From contig WARS01000011.1 in assembly GCA_008933995.1 (NCBI GenBank), positions 17,691,516 through 17,755,515 on the forward strand: a stretch of 64,000 bases of DNA, given 5' to 3'. Numbering within the stretch: position 1 is the stretch's first letter; the number at the start of each line of letters is the position of its first letter. Source of the DNA: Datnioides undecimradiatus (taxonomy: Eukaryota; Chordata; Actinopteri; Lobotiformes; Datnioididae). This document shows positions 13,401 through 27,595 of the stretch, piece after piece. Under the pieces are notes generated by a model. It worked only from the letters and a program-made list of their open reading frames with translations, searched no databases and was not told the origin of the DNA. The position numbers and the translations under genes are program-made.

Positions 13401-15490
13401 CAGTAAACCTCTCCCAACTTCTTCCAGCTCTTGCTATCATCAAATCATGTGTCATCACGGAAAAAGACTGACGGTGTGTGTCTGGCCCGACCAAAACATC
13501 CCAAATGATCAATTTTTCAGCCATTATAGTGAATCTTGCACCAATTTTGCACCACTATGGCTTTGCAAAGACCCTCAGAAGTCTTTTTCTGCATTATATG
13601 CTGTTTACATATTGGTACATATCAGGATATGCTGTTAGCAATGTGATACCAATATGTTCATGATAGGTAAAAGTCAGCCAACTGATGGATCAGCTCAAAG
13701 TCCATGTAGCTCAAATCATGGCAGAAGACAGTGCTCTCACCTCTGAAACTGACCACTCACATTAGTTTTTTGCTAAATGAGCAAATGCAATCAGTGCTTA
13801 AATGTTTGCTGGGGAGCCAAAGCAATGATTGGATGTCTCCGCAGCTGTAGGCTTGGCATCATCAGATGTTTCTGCATTGAAACTGACAGGGATGACAAAT
13901 GAACAAATGGTCCTGGTGCATTAGTTTTCAAATGAGTTCAGGCTGTGTTATCGTCAAAAGTCAAATGTCTTTACGTTACTGTACAGTCATTTCTGCTGTC
14001 TGAAGTGATTTTATATCACTAAGTGGGATGGAAGCAGCTCCTCTCGGTCTACTTATATTCTAATTATATGCACAGTTATTGTGTCCTGAAGTTACCACTG
14101 AGGTTAAGTCTTGAACTAAAGAGATAAACTGCAAAAAGTGTGCATCAAGCAGATTAAAACAAGCCAATATTCAGCAGCACTGAAGTCCCTTGTGAGTGTT
14201 TGATGAAAAGTGAAAATATGACCATGCAACACTTAGATCTTTTCCTTAAGTATTCATCTTCAGGGTGGAGAGGGCATTCAGAGTTTATTCTCTGTATGGG
14301 ATCAGGTGAAGCTTGTGAGATTTTACATTAAAGGTGATGTTTGCAGGTGTTTCAGAGTGCATGCATGTGTGAAACGGTTGTGCTAAACCTTTTAAACAGA
14401 GCTCCTGAGGGAGCTGCATGAGATCTGACTTCAGTAAGTGTCCCTACATCATCATATTACGTGGTGCATGAGTGCAAATGTTATAACAGAGTAACACTAA
14501 ACTTACACTGCTTGTTAGACAGTGCAAGAAGCACTCTACTGTTTCTGTGGACAGAATCTCCTAAATAAGGCTTTTTATTATTGTCCAGATAAAAGGGCAA
14601 AGCTGCTGTGTTAGAGCTCATGCACAGGTGCACAGAATCAGTGTCTTGCAGCTGTGATGATGGGAAACTGGTCTTTAGTTTTGTAAAATTCCTAAAGTTT
14701 GTTGGACCAGGTTAAATTCTGAGAAGAACAGAAACACCAGGACTAGAGCGTGCGAGTCCGTGTAGAGTTGTTAAGAGACTAATTTTAATTTAGCACTTAG
14801 AGAAAGTCCATTTTTGCACACACAGCAGCGAGGAACCAAGGGATTTCCCTGCAGCTCGTGTTGCAGTCAGTGGATGTCCTCTTCTGAGAGATCTCCGAGG
14901 TCAAACTGCAGGAGGAGCCAGCAGAATTTATAATTCCTCTCAAACTTTTGACTTGTGTGTCGCCAGAGCAAACTAAAAATGTTGATTAATGAACAGTTTT
15001 GTGCATGCATATGTTCTTGTTTCAGACTTTCACCCCATGCACCGGGCCTTCGCAGCAACATCAAGTAAATGAAAAGCCAGTCCGCTCACGTTCTGTCATG
15101 TCGAGCTTTGTAAATCCTTACTGGAATTAGTTTTTATTAATGGTTTTATTATGGCATCGTTATAATTTTAAACTTTAGCCTCTCTAGCATCACTGCAATC
15201 TCCTTAAAAAGAAAAAGTTTCAGAACTTCTACTCCGTGAGCCGCGGTCAGATGCAATCAGAACATTAAAATGATGGATACTGGTACTCCGGCGCTGGTGT
15301 GGCTGCATTTCCTGGCATTAAAACAATGAAAATGATGGATAGGAAAATTGCAATCACTGTTAACATAATGACTGAAATCAGCTCCTTCCAGGACTGCATT
15401 TCCTTCTTACAGAGAAGAGCCTTACTCAGTCACTCTTCACAGCATCCTGATTACTGTTAGCTTACATTTAAATGACTCAGAAGCCAGTAC

Positions 15491-15524
15491 GTGTGTGTGT
15501 GTGTGTGTGTGTATGTGTGTGTGT

Positions 15525-15563
<39 letters not shown>
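15491..15563. repeat. GT microsatellite, about 73 bp
   Basis: GT repeat with two GTAT interruptions. Longest dinucleotide tract in the window. Confidence 0.95.
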
Positions 15564-15564
<1 letters not shown>

Positions 15565-18500
15565 TGCCTGCTGGCATCAGGTGGTTTAAAGTGAGCTAGT
15601 TTCTGTCGCAGAGACACCAGATAAGGTATTTGTGTGATTTATGGAAACGCCTGTGTGGTCTGATACTTATTATCTGTCTGTTCTTAGGTTCATAGACTGA
15701 GCAAAGAGACCATCCATCTAGATGCTGATATTATTAAGTGCCACACAATGTACTGCATTTTCTTTTGAGCCAGAAAAAGCCACTTCAGCCATTTGCCACT
15801 GAAATGCTGAATAAGCGCTTTCGTCAACACCAGGACAACTGACGGCAGCGAGCAGGATCTCCGCAAGACCTCCTCTGTCACGCGTGTGCTCTGGCGCTCG
15901 CTGTCGGAAACTTTAACGTCAATGATGACATACAGTATTCAGACTCATAAAAATGTATGGAAGGGAGGGGGGGGGGGTGAGATGGCTTTCCTCCCGTTCG
16001 CTGCGCAGCCAGCGACCCCTGACCTGCCTTGTTATAGGATAGCTGCCAGCTTAATGCAACCTTGGCAGAGCCGCCACCTTTCCCGCCCATTAGTCCAGTC
16101 ATTTCCCAGGCTGAAACACATCGCTGACCTATTTTAAGCAACAAGGATGATGGGAGCTGAGGAATATTTAGCCACTTGGGATGCAAAATGAATCCTACAT
16201 GAGGTAATAGATGTGTTTGTGTGTGCGCTGCCGACGTTGTGTCATCAGTGACGAAGGTGGCGGCCTGCAGCTCAAGTAAAAATCACGAAAAACGATGAGT
16301 CTTTATGAAAATATATAATTTAAAGAGAGACAAAGGAATTAGATTTTAAATAGAGATGAGTAGCGTTATTGTGCTGGCAGCAGGAGTTTGCTCTTTATCC
16401 TAAACTAAAACCATGAATGGGTAGAGGAATGGGCGCACTCATACTCTCTTCTACTCCCTAAAACACCTCTGCCTGCCGCTCCCCCCCCCCCGCCACCACG
16501 TGCGAGCGCAGAGTCCACAGTGTGGCTTGGACCCATCACACAGTGACTCAGGCTGCTCTCCATTTGAAAAATTAAACGGGGGGCCGTTTGGCAGAGTTAA
16601 ATGAGGCCCCCAGGAAAAAAAAAAAAAAAAAAAACATGCTGAGCTCAGCACAGCTCCTACAATCTCAATCACAAAGGAGGAGGCTGGCGCGCTGATGTAA
16701 TGGCCGCCGCCGTGCTGCCGCTGCCTTGGCAGAGGAGGAGAGCTCGTCAGCACGGCCCCTGCTAATTCACCCCCCCAACCCCCACCCCACCCACTCCTCC
16801 TCCCGGATCAAGGGTACATCAGATATCATTAACAGAGGGAAAAAACCAGGCGAAGCTTGAAACCAGACACGGAGCTGGACACAGGACAGGATGAGGCTGT
16901 CAGGGAGCAGTTCTCTGACTGCAGACCCACACCATGAAAAGTGACAGAGCCGTTTGAGAAATTTAAGAAATGCTTTTGTACTCCAACATAAAAACCAGGG
17001 TAGCCTCGACTTCATAGACCCACACGGAGCTTAGAGCGTGACTTAGGAAGAATCACCTGGAAGACACCATCCATTACACTCACCTGTCAGCAGCCGTCCA
17101 CCTGTAGAGCGTTATACCCCCTGCAAAAACAAGAAAAGAACATGATGAGACAACAATGGAGCCGTTAAAAGAAAACGTCGTCCACTACTCCTGATATTAA
17201 CCTCAACAACTCATTCATCTGCTGTCTTTTTACAATAAGGGGGAGAGGAGAGCAGTGGTGAAAGATGCTTTACTTACAGCAAAGTAAAACCACTCGATAA
17301 CAACTACAAGCCCTAAATATAAAGGTTTACTTGAATAAAAGTGTAAACGTATCCTCTTTGAAATGTGCCTCATCACATATTGCATATTTATTTCACAAAA
17401 CATGAGTAAAAGTTGCATAAAGCACTTGGAAATTGTGCTGTAATACAGAACCTGAGTGAATGTCTCTTTCTCAGCTGGTATCCAGAACCATTTGCATCAT
17501 TATTGGATAATAAGTTGGTAGATTTAGGCCGATACATGCGATACTACGTAATATACCAGCATAAACTAACATAAAGTACAATACAAACACTGGTTTAACA
17601 GCTCCAAAAGTGTGATATAATGTTTTCTGGAGATCTTTAATATTTTTATGGTAATGCATTACAAATATACAGTGTAATAGCCTCATTAATTGTAGCCTAT
17701 GTTACCACAACAGCATATATTTAACTAGTAAATAGGATTCTTTCTCTTTTAGAGTACATTTAAAGAACACTGCAACAGAAGAAGACTGCAAAACACTGCA
17801 AATGCAGGTCACTGATGGTTCACAATGTGTCATCATAAAGAAACATATCAGAGCAACTGACTGTTTAAACATTACACAGATTTATAGTTTCAGTTATGTG
17901 GGTGGAGCCAGAAGGAAGAAGATTAATTCGAGGTGTTGCGTACTGTGCCTGGAAACGCTGTCACTTGAATAATTAACTTTTTATTTCGCTGGGTCAAAAC
18001 AGTTCAGTAAGTTTTCTGAACTTGGTGGCCAAGACTGAAATCGAGACGCGGCTCCTCTGCATCTGTGAGTCATGTGGCATCAGCCGCCACCTCATTGATA
18101 ATGAATAAGCTGCTGACTTGTGACATTAGATTGAAATTAATAATATAGCACATCGCGCTGTATGTTAAACCGTTTTTAGGCTCTATAGTTTGGGTTCAAG
18201 GCGTCAACACAGTCCAGTTTGTTGTCCCTGCAGGAGAGCCTGATCTTTCAGTCCAGTTTGAAGGTCACATGTTTCTTCCCCAGTTTCGTGCCTTTAGAAG
18301 AACTCAGTGGATGAGAAGTATTGACTGAAGTGCTCTGTGGCACAGAAATAACATCTGAATTATTAAAAATGGCCTTTAAAGAAGCAGACGGCGCACAAAC
18401 TGCCACTGCCTTCATTTCACAGTGCTTTGGAGTTTTCACCAATGGTGTCTTAACTATATGATTGTTTGTATTGTTGTATAAATCATTTATCTTTATATTT

Positions 18501-18962
18501 AGTCACTGACAAATAAGAAGGAGGGCTTTAAATCACACACAACTACAGGAATGTCAGCGAGAATGACACAATAAAGTTCAGTTTATTGCTCCATATTTTA
18601 ATTTGTACATCGGTGAAGTCTAGTATAAGAAATTGCTGGTTCATTGTGTTGCTTTATAAGTCAAAATTATATCATAAACATCAAACTGCGCTCAACTCAG
18701 TCAGTGTATATGGACCTGCATAACAAAGATGCATCTTTTTTTATTCTTCATAGCTGACACTGGCCGCCATGGCTGTCCATCTTTCTTCTGGAACTTTTCA
18801 TGCGCGCCTGCAGCAGAGAGGTGTGTTCAGTGTCAGCGTCCAAAGCCATATATGATGCACCCAGAGTGTTCACTTGTAACTTGTTGCTGCCGCCTAGTGT
18901 TCGTGCGTCAACACTGCACGCACTGCACGCACTTGCTAATGTGCGTGGCAATAAACACAGAC

Positions 18963-18964
<2 letters not shown>

Positions 18965-19022
<58 letters not shown>

Positions 19023-19046
19023 CTGCTGCTGTTGTTGTTGTTATTA
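18965..19046. repeat. Compound (TTA)n(TTG)n(TGC)n microsatellite upstream of psma1
   Basis: About ten TTA units pass into TTG units, a short TGC block, and TTG again, ending about 450 bp before the psma1 start codon. It generates long leucine, isoleucine or valine open frames that are artefacts. Confidence 0.95.
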
Positions 19047-19424
19047 GGTCAGAGGTTTTACACAAATTCCCAGGTTTTAAAGAAAAAACGAATCCACAGA
19101 CTGTAAACGTTACAAAATCCACATTTCTTCATCATGAGAAAAAACTCAAGATTTTCAAAGTAAAAATGAATTTATGTTGTAAGTTATAAAATCTTTTTTT
19201 GGTCGTCTGCTGGACATATCTGAATTTAAAAATCCCTACAAAAATAAAATGTGGTTGAGTTTTGTCTTCTTTATCGATAAATGACAATGTTTTGACGTTT
19301 TGATTATTGTAGCGTTTTAAATTTAAAGGCTGCGCCACAAATTATCGTGAAGACACCGTGAAGAACAAGGCACAACTTTACTCAGTCGATCACTGATTTG
19401 ACATCGGAGCTCTGCTGGTTTCCC

Positions 19425-19433
19425 TGACGTCGC
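19425..19433 (+). promoter_or_regulatory. Antioxidant-response-like site in the psma1 promoter
   Basis: TGACGTCGC fits the TGACnnnGC core used by Nrf1/Nrf2-type factors, which are known to control proteasome genes. It lies 69 bp before the ATG, in a GC-rich proximal region that also carries GCGCAGGCG at about 19465. The match is short and could be chance. Confidence 0.3.
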
Positions 19434-19501
19434 GCTCAGGAAAATAAATCAAATTAGGATAACAGCGCAGGCGGAGGAGACGGGCACTTTCAGGAGCAGA
19501 G

Positions 19502-22591
<3,090 letters not shown>

Positions 22592-22802
22592 GGCGGCCGC
22601 CGTCTGTTAACCTCCTGTCATGAGAGGAGGGCGGGCGCAAACCCCAGACCAACCTGACACTTACCGCGACTCAACCAGAATCACCAGAATCAAAGTTGTT
22701 GTGACGTGCCACTTGCTAAACTGTTCAACCAGAATATTCTCCACTAACATCAAATCTCCGTGATGTAGCTTTTGTATGAGTAAAGTGTACCGATATACAA
22801 GT

Positions 22803-22808
22803 AATAAA
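22803..22808 (+). terminator. psma1 poly(A) signal
   Basis: Canonical AATAAA 212 bp after the stop codon, giving a short 3' untranslated region. A second weaker run (AATAAATAAAA at 22927-22937) lies downstream. Confidence 0.7.
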
Positions 22809-22965
22809 CTCTTTTTTTGAACTGTTCTGCCACTTTTCATTCCTCCAACACGCATTTATCTGACTTAAACTGAGCTGCAGCAAAGGTATTCAGTCTAATG
22901 TAGCTTTTGTTACAGTTTAGTGTGAAATAAATAAAATTCAAAGTCTTCAGTAAGTTAAAGAAAAG

Positions 22966-22971
22966 TTTATT
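22966..22971 (-). terminator. Candidate ric3 poly(A) signal
   Basis: TTTATT on the plus strand, AATAAA on the minus strand, about 1.46 kb after the ric3 stop codon. If used, the ric3 3' untranslated region would span a dispersed repeat copy and end about 130 bp from the psma1 3' end. A closer signal could be the real one. Confidence 0.4.
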
Positions 22972-23468
22972 CAAGTCATTCGCAGCGGTTAAACCACAGA
23001 TATGCAGACCCTGATGCTTTTCTGAACAGGAGAATAAATAAATTCAGTTTATAAAAGTACAAATATTTAAATCAGAGCACGACACAGCAGGTTCGTTAAA
23101 AGCGCATTATGTTATGAATATAGGAGAGGAGACAAACACTGATGAGATCCGATGGGAACGGTTCACTCGCGTCCAATACGTCTTTAACTTAGCACAGATC
23201 ATTTATCGTCTTTTCACGCTTTAAGGTGTTAATTGGAATTGAGGGTCTTTGTGGAAATGACTTCATCTTGGACATGAAGACCAGAGGAAGTGTAAATTAG
23301 TGTTTTGTGAGTTTAACAGCGTCTGACAAAGGCGATGATCCTTGCAGATTCAGAAATCAGCAGCGTTTTTCCCGCCAACGTGACATTTTTAGGAATTCGT
23401 CTCATTGGTCACGTGCACGTTTTAAACCCACCTGTGACTGAAGCACTTAATGTGATTACCTCGAAGGA

Positions 23469-24008
23469 GCAGTGTGTAGGACTTAGTCGCAGCCAGCAGA
23501 TTAACCCTCGGCTCAGCCCTCACAGGGGTCATATAGGTGTGCGTGCATTGCCACACCTCTGTCCTGATTGACAGTTGTCATGGTAACAACTTGTCAGTCA
23601 CATCATACTGTATCAGAGAAGATCTGAACACAGTGATTAAGAAACTCATTGAGAAAATGTTTACTGGGTTAATTAAGTGAGAGGTTTGAGTCTCTTTACT
23701 CATAGACTTGGATCAGTTGGGCTTCTTGTCACAACGGATGGAGTCGCCCCCTAGCGGCCTTCAGAAACAATGCAGGTTTAAGGCATGGCTTCACGTTTCA
23801 GACTCAGGCTACGTCCGTTTGTACACGCGGTCTGAGAAAACCTCACTCCATGGAAGACGACCTGCTCCCTCTGTAGACATAAAAGGCTCATTCTGAGGTA
23901 ACATATATATCCCATGTTGTATATCCAGCTGATTATACACATAATAATCAATATTATACTCAATTTCTGCCACAGATCCTCCTAAATCCTACACGCTGGA
24001 CCTTTAAA
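23469..24008. mobile_element. Miniature inverted-repeat element, 'CAGTGTGTAGG' family, copy in putative ric3 3' UTR
   Basis: The left end GCAGTGTGTAGGACTTAGT and right end CCTACACGCTGGACC are near-perfect inverted termini. Internal landmarks ACATAAAAGGCTCATTCT and CTGATTATACACATAAT match a teleost repeat I recognise. Length is about 540 bp with no coding capacity. A second, more decayed copy begins near 41829. Confidence 0.6.
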
Positions 24009-24430
24009 CATCAGATAAAGCTCAAATACAATAAGCAGAATAACTAATACTGTTCACACAGAGGGCGCCGACCTCTCGAGCACATTTTTACATTAAATCG
24101 TGACCTAACGTCCTGGAAGCATCACTACAGTTTAAATACAATTCAGATAAAAGCGAACTAGTGTCATCGTATTTAAGAAATATCCTGCTTCACTTTAAGA
24201 CCATGATCTCTGCTTATTCCCGCTTTAAGCCGATGGATAAAGCTGATGGTGGCGATATAAAACTGTGCCATGTACGCGAACCTTCTCACTTATTCACTTC
24301 AGGTGAAGAGAAACACACCTGGAGACGCGTTTTCCATGCGTTCACCAGCTTCCACGCTGCCCGCCGCTCATCTGTTGAGAGCAGATTTGACCGAAGCTTT
24401 GAGTTTATACGCGGTCACGCTGGACGTCAG

Positions 24431-27400
24431 TCAGTGCGAGGCCTTCTTTGCTCTCCTCCTCTTGTTCCTCCGCCTGACCGTGCTGCAGGGAGTTTCTGCC
24501 TCCGTCGACCTGGTGAGGTCCTCCATCTTCTCCTGCTCCATCATGGACGTCATCTTCAGCGAGAGCTCCAGCTCCTTCAGGACTCCGGCCAGGTCTTCCT
24601 GCGGGACGCCCAGGTCGATGCTACCCCCTTCATCTTTGTGTTCATGTGCGTTCTCGCTTTCACTTACACCTAAAGCTCTCTCGGGCTCCACGTCTTCTTC
24701 ACTTACTGCTGTTAAACCCGGTTCTGCCACAGCCTCTTTGTGCCGGTCCTCAGCCTCTCCTCCACCTGTGACGTCCTCAGGGGTGTTTTCCACGTCGGCT
24801 GCATCGGTGTGTGTCCTCTCAGCCTCGGCCTCCGTCTGTGGGCTGTGGTGTCGCTGGCCGTGCTGACAGCAGCAGCGGGAATGTTCCCAGTACTGCTGAG
24901 GCTCCTCGGGATAATCTGCAGATATTTTGGAGAAATCTGAGAATCTGAATTTATCAGCAGGAAATCAATCTCATGATCTCAACCACAAATCATGTGAGCT
25001 ATTCCATTTTAGACTCATTTTAAACATCCAGAATCAATTTTGCAAAGACTTTAAAAGAAGATTAAGAGAGGTAGCTGAGTGCAAAGGTTATCCTGCAGCT
25101 TTGTTTTTGTAGAAAGTATCATAGTGCAATTAAAAATAAGTTTTGATTGAATGTTTTGAGGCGTTTGCCGCAGAACTGGGCTGAAAAACCAAAAACCCAG
25201 ATGCAAAACACGAAGCAAACACGGACGATGTTTGGTTACAGTACAAAAAAGAGCACTTGAATGCATCGTTCTTTACATCTACATTACCAAACAACGATGA
25301 AGGGAAACACTAAACAATGCTAAATCGTCCCAGCACAGTGAGCGTGTGGTGTTCGTGTACCTTCCCAGTCGTCCTGGCTCTTCTTCTCCTGGGCTATGTT
25401 TTCCACCAGCTGGCCCTCCTGCATCACCCGAGTTATCTCCGTCAGCTGCTGCAGGAGACTCTCCTCCTGGTCCGCCGTCACCCCCTTCACACTGCAACGC
25501 AGACGGGAAACTCAACGATCCTCAACATCCGTCATTCCTTTGCTGTGGAGCATCTGAATGTCTCCAGATAACTGATGCTGTGAGTGTGTGACGTCTTTTA
25601 TTCCACCTTAAATGTTTTACCCTTATACTGTAACTACTCATTTTTACTAAAACACACATTTTTATTTCATATTGAGCACATTTTTGGTGGTTTGGGTGCT
25701 GTAAATGTGTGAAATATCTAGTTCTTTTATTTCTAGGCTGCTATTTTAACACAACAGCTTCATAATTTAAGATAATGTCAAAATGAATGATTAAACTCAC
25801 AAAGACGATTACAGAGGTCTAAAAATAAAATACACTTTTAGCTTATAAGAGTTTAATATCTGTAATAGTTTGAGTTGTTTTATTAAAGGAAGAGAACAAC
25901 TTGCATATGAGGAAAGGAAATGATCTCTGAGTCCTCAGTAAAGGTGCAGACCCACCTGTCGGGGCTGTGGTGCGCCTTGGAAACGATATTCTCCATCACC
26001 ATCTCTGTTTCCCTCAGTTTCTCCTGCAGCTGAGCCAGCTCAAAGTCAGCTGGGGGCGGCGACAGAGAGGCAGAATAAAGCAAACGGTGAACGACATCTC
26101 AGCCAATCTGCACCGGATTCAACACGGACTGAGCTAAAATAAGCCTGCAGAACAGACCAAAACTGACCAACGCCTGAGCAGCAGTTCATCTGACTGAATG
26201 AAGCGTTGTGGAAACAAATATGCCAGAAAATAAACAATATTTATTTATTTCTCATTACGTTAATGAACTGTAAAGATGCAAGTCGGCCACAGAGATCTCT
26301 GAAACACACACACACACAGAGCTACAGAAAGAACTAAAGTCTAAAGCAGTGAGTTTAACTGAAGCTGATACTCACTGATCTTTCTCTTCATGTTCTCCGA
26401 CCGAACCGAAGGGAACCGGTTCTCCGATGGCTTGCTGTTCCCCTTAGATGTGATCTAACAGGGAGACAATAAAAACATTTAACCACATCACATCAAATCC
26501 AAACTTTTCCAAAAGTTTATCTTTCAGAAGTGTTGCTTCAGTGTTTCACCTTGAACAGTATGTAGAGGATGTACAGTAAAATCCCGAAGCCGTACACCGG
26601 GATGATCTGTCCCGCCAGGTTGGATTTGCCCCCGGTTCCTGCCCCCGTTCCTGCTCCCTTGGCCCTGGCTATGGCCTCGGGGTTGTGGGCTCTGGAGAAG
26701 CCGGAGCCTGCGCCTCTCTGGCCTCGACTGTCAGGGGCCATCTGACGGTGCATCATGGGAGGCAGGCGCCCTGGTCCTGCAGGGAGGGGAAGACGTGTGA
26801 AGAAGAGAAGGAGTGCAGTGTGACATTTTATCTAAAACGTTTAAGATAAAATCACGGTCGTTTTACATGAGAGAAGATGCATCAAGCCTCAAAACAACAT
26901 TCAAAAGATGGGAGTACTGAAAATAATACCAGGCCACTCCTCGGAAACAGTTTTTGGGACACCACTGTGTGGGGAAAATGAACATTTACTACTTAAACAT
27001 CAGCGAATGTTCACCCTGGTTCATCCTGTTTTTAATCATCTCTTGGAAAACATAAATACTATATACACATATGTGACAAACTGAGGCACCTAGCTAAAAC
27101 TAAAAGTCTCTATTGGTTTTTCCACCTCTGTATCAGTAAAGGTTGAGTGTTTTAGTTTTATACTAATCAGTTCATTTATTTAGGCCGCTGATTAACTCAT
27201 TAATGAATGTTTATGTAGCTGTATCCTGCTCATTTAATTATACTGCCGCTAATTCAGTAGAGCAGGTGTCGCGGTGTGTTTGGCGCCCCCTTCAGGGAGG
27301 AAAGTGTCACTACACGGACGGTGATGTGCGGTATTACACACTGCGGTTTGATTTAAACAACAAAACACGCGCTAAATCACAACCATAGGCAACAAATCAG

Positions 27401-27595
27401 ACGCTACAACCCTCAAACGGTCGAGCTGAAGGCATTTTTAAACGGATATAGAGGAACCGTGAAAGGTGACGCACCCTCCGGCCGCTCGGCAGCATCCTTC
27501 CTCCCCCGGGATAGCAGCATTTTGGGAAGCAGCAGAGCGACGCACAGCACGAGACACGTCGCGAGGGTCACCTTCTGAAATGTCGACATCGCCAT
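24431..27595 (-). CDS. ric3: RIC-3 acetylcholine receptor chaperone
   Basis: Six coding exons on the minus strand: 27475-27595, 26550-26776, 26376-26454, 25956-26049, 25361-25491, 24431-24915. All junctions are GT-AG and keep frame, for 378 aa against about 369 in human. Residues 1-8 are MAMSTFQK, and a first hydrophobic segment follows (about 9-28). Next come PPMMHRQMAPD and a Gly/Ala-rich linker, then a second membrane segment GQIIPVYGFGILLYILYILF (about 95-115). Beyond it is a coiled-coil stretch (FELAQLQEKLRETEMVMENI). Exon 5 carries LLQQLTEITRVMQEGQLVEN and joins to DYPEEPQQYW. A long acidic C-terminal tail ends in a basic cluster RRRNKRRRAKK. RIC-3 is an ER membrane protein that assists folding and assembly of nicotinic acetylcholine (and some 5-HT3) receptors. 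The tail has a Cys triplet followed by QHGQRHH and is the least conserved part, as expected in this family. Confidence 0.95.

Larger units (their letters stand above)
2932..19380. other. calca-psma1 intergenic region without recognisable gene
   Basis: About 16.5 kb with only short open frames lacking splice-compatible neighbours or recognisable domains. It contains CA/GT-derived low-complexity DNA (about 3803-3925 and 5830-5975), a (CTG)8, a relic of a repeat reading GGTGTACCTAATAAACTGGC at 4843-4862, hAT-like fragments, a homopolymer A run at 16615-16634, and GT and TTA/TTG repeats. Blocks at about 8760-8950 and 11640-11860 have the moderately GC-balanced, homeobox-motif-containing look of conserved non-coding DNA. 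Human CYP2R1 and PDE3B, which lie near this interval in mammals, were not seen. Confidence 0.7.

Noticed and set aside
18729-19189. Overlapping frames of 124-129 codons on both strands with Leu, Ile or Thr runs
   Set aside because: Produced by the TTA/TTG trinucleotide repeat, not by coding sequence.
2932-19380. Searched for cyp2r1 or pde3b, expected from human gene order
   Set aside because: No exon-like frame with P450 or phosphodiesterase motifs was seen.
24161-24866. 170- and 198-codon plus-strand open frames
   Set aside because: Opposite-strand shadows of the ric3 last exon, which has a clear homologous reading on the minus strand.
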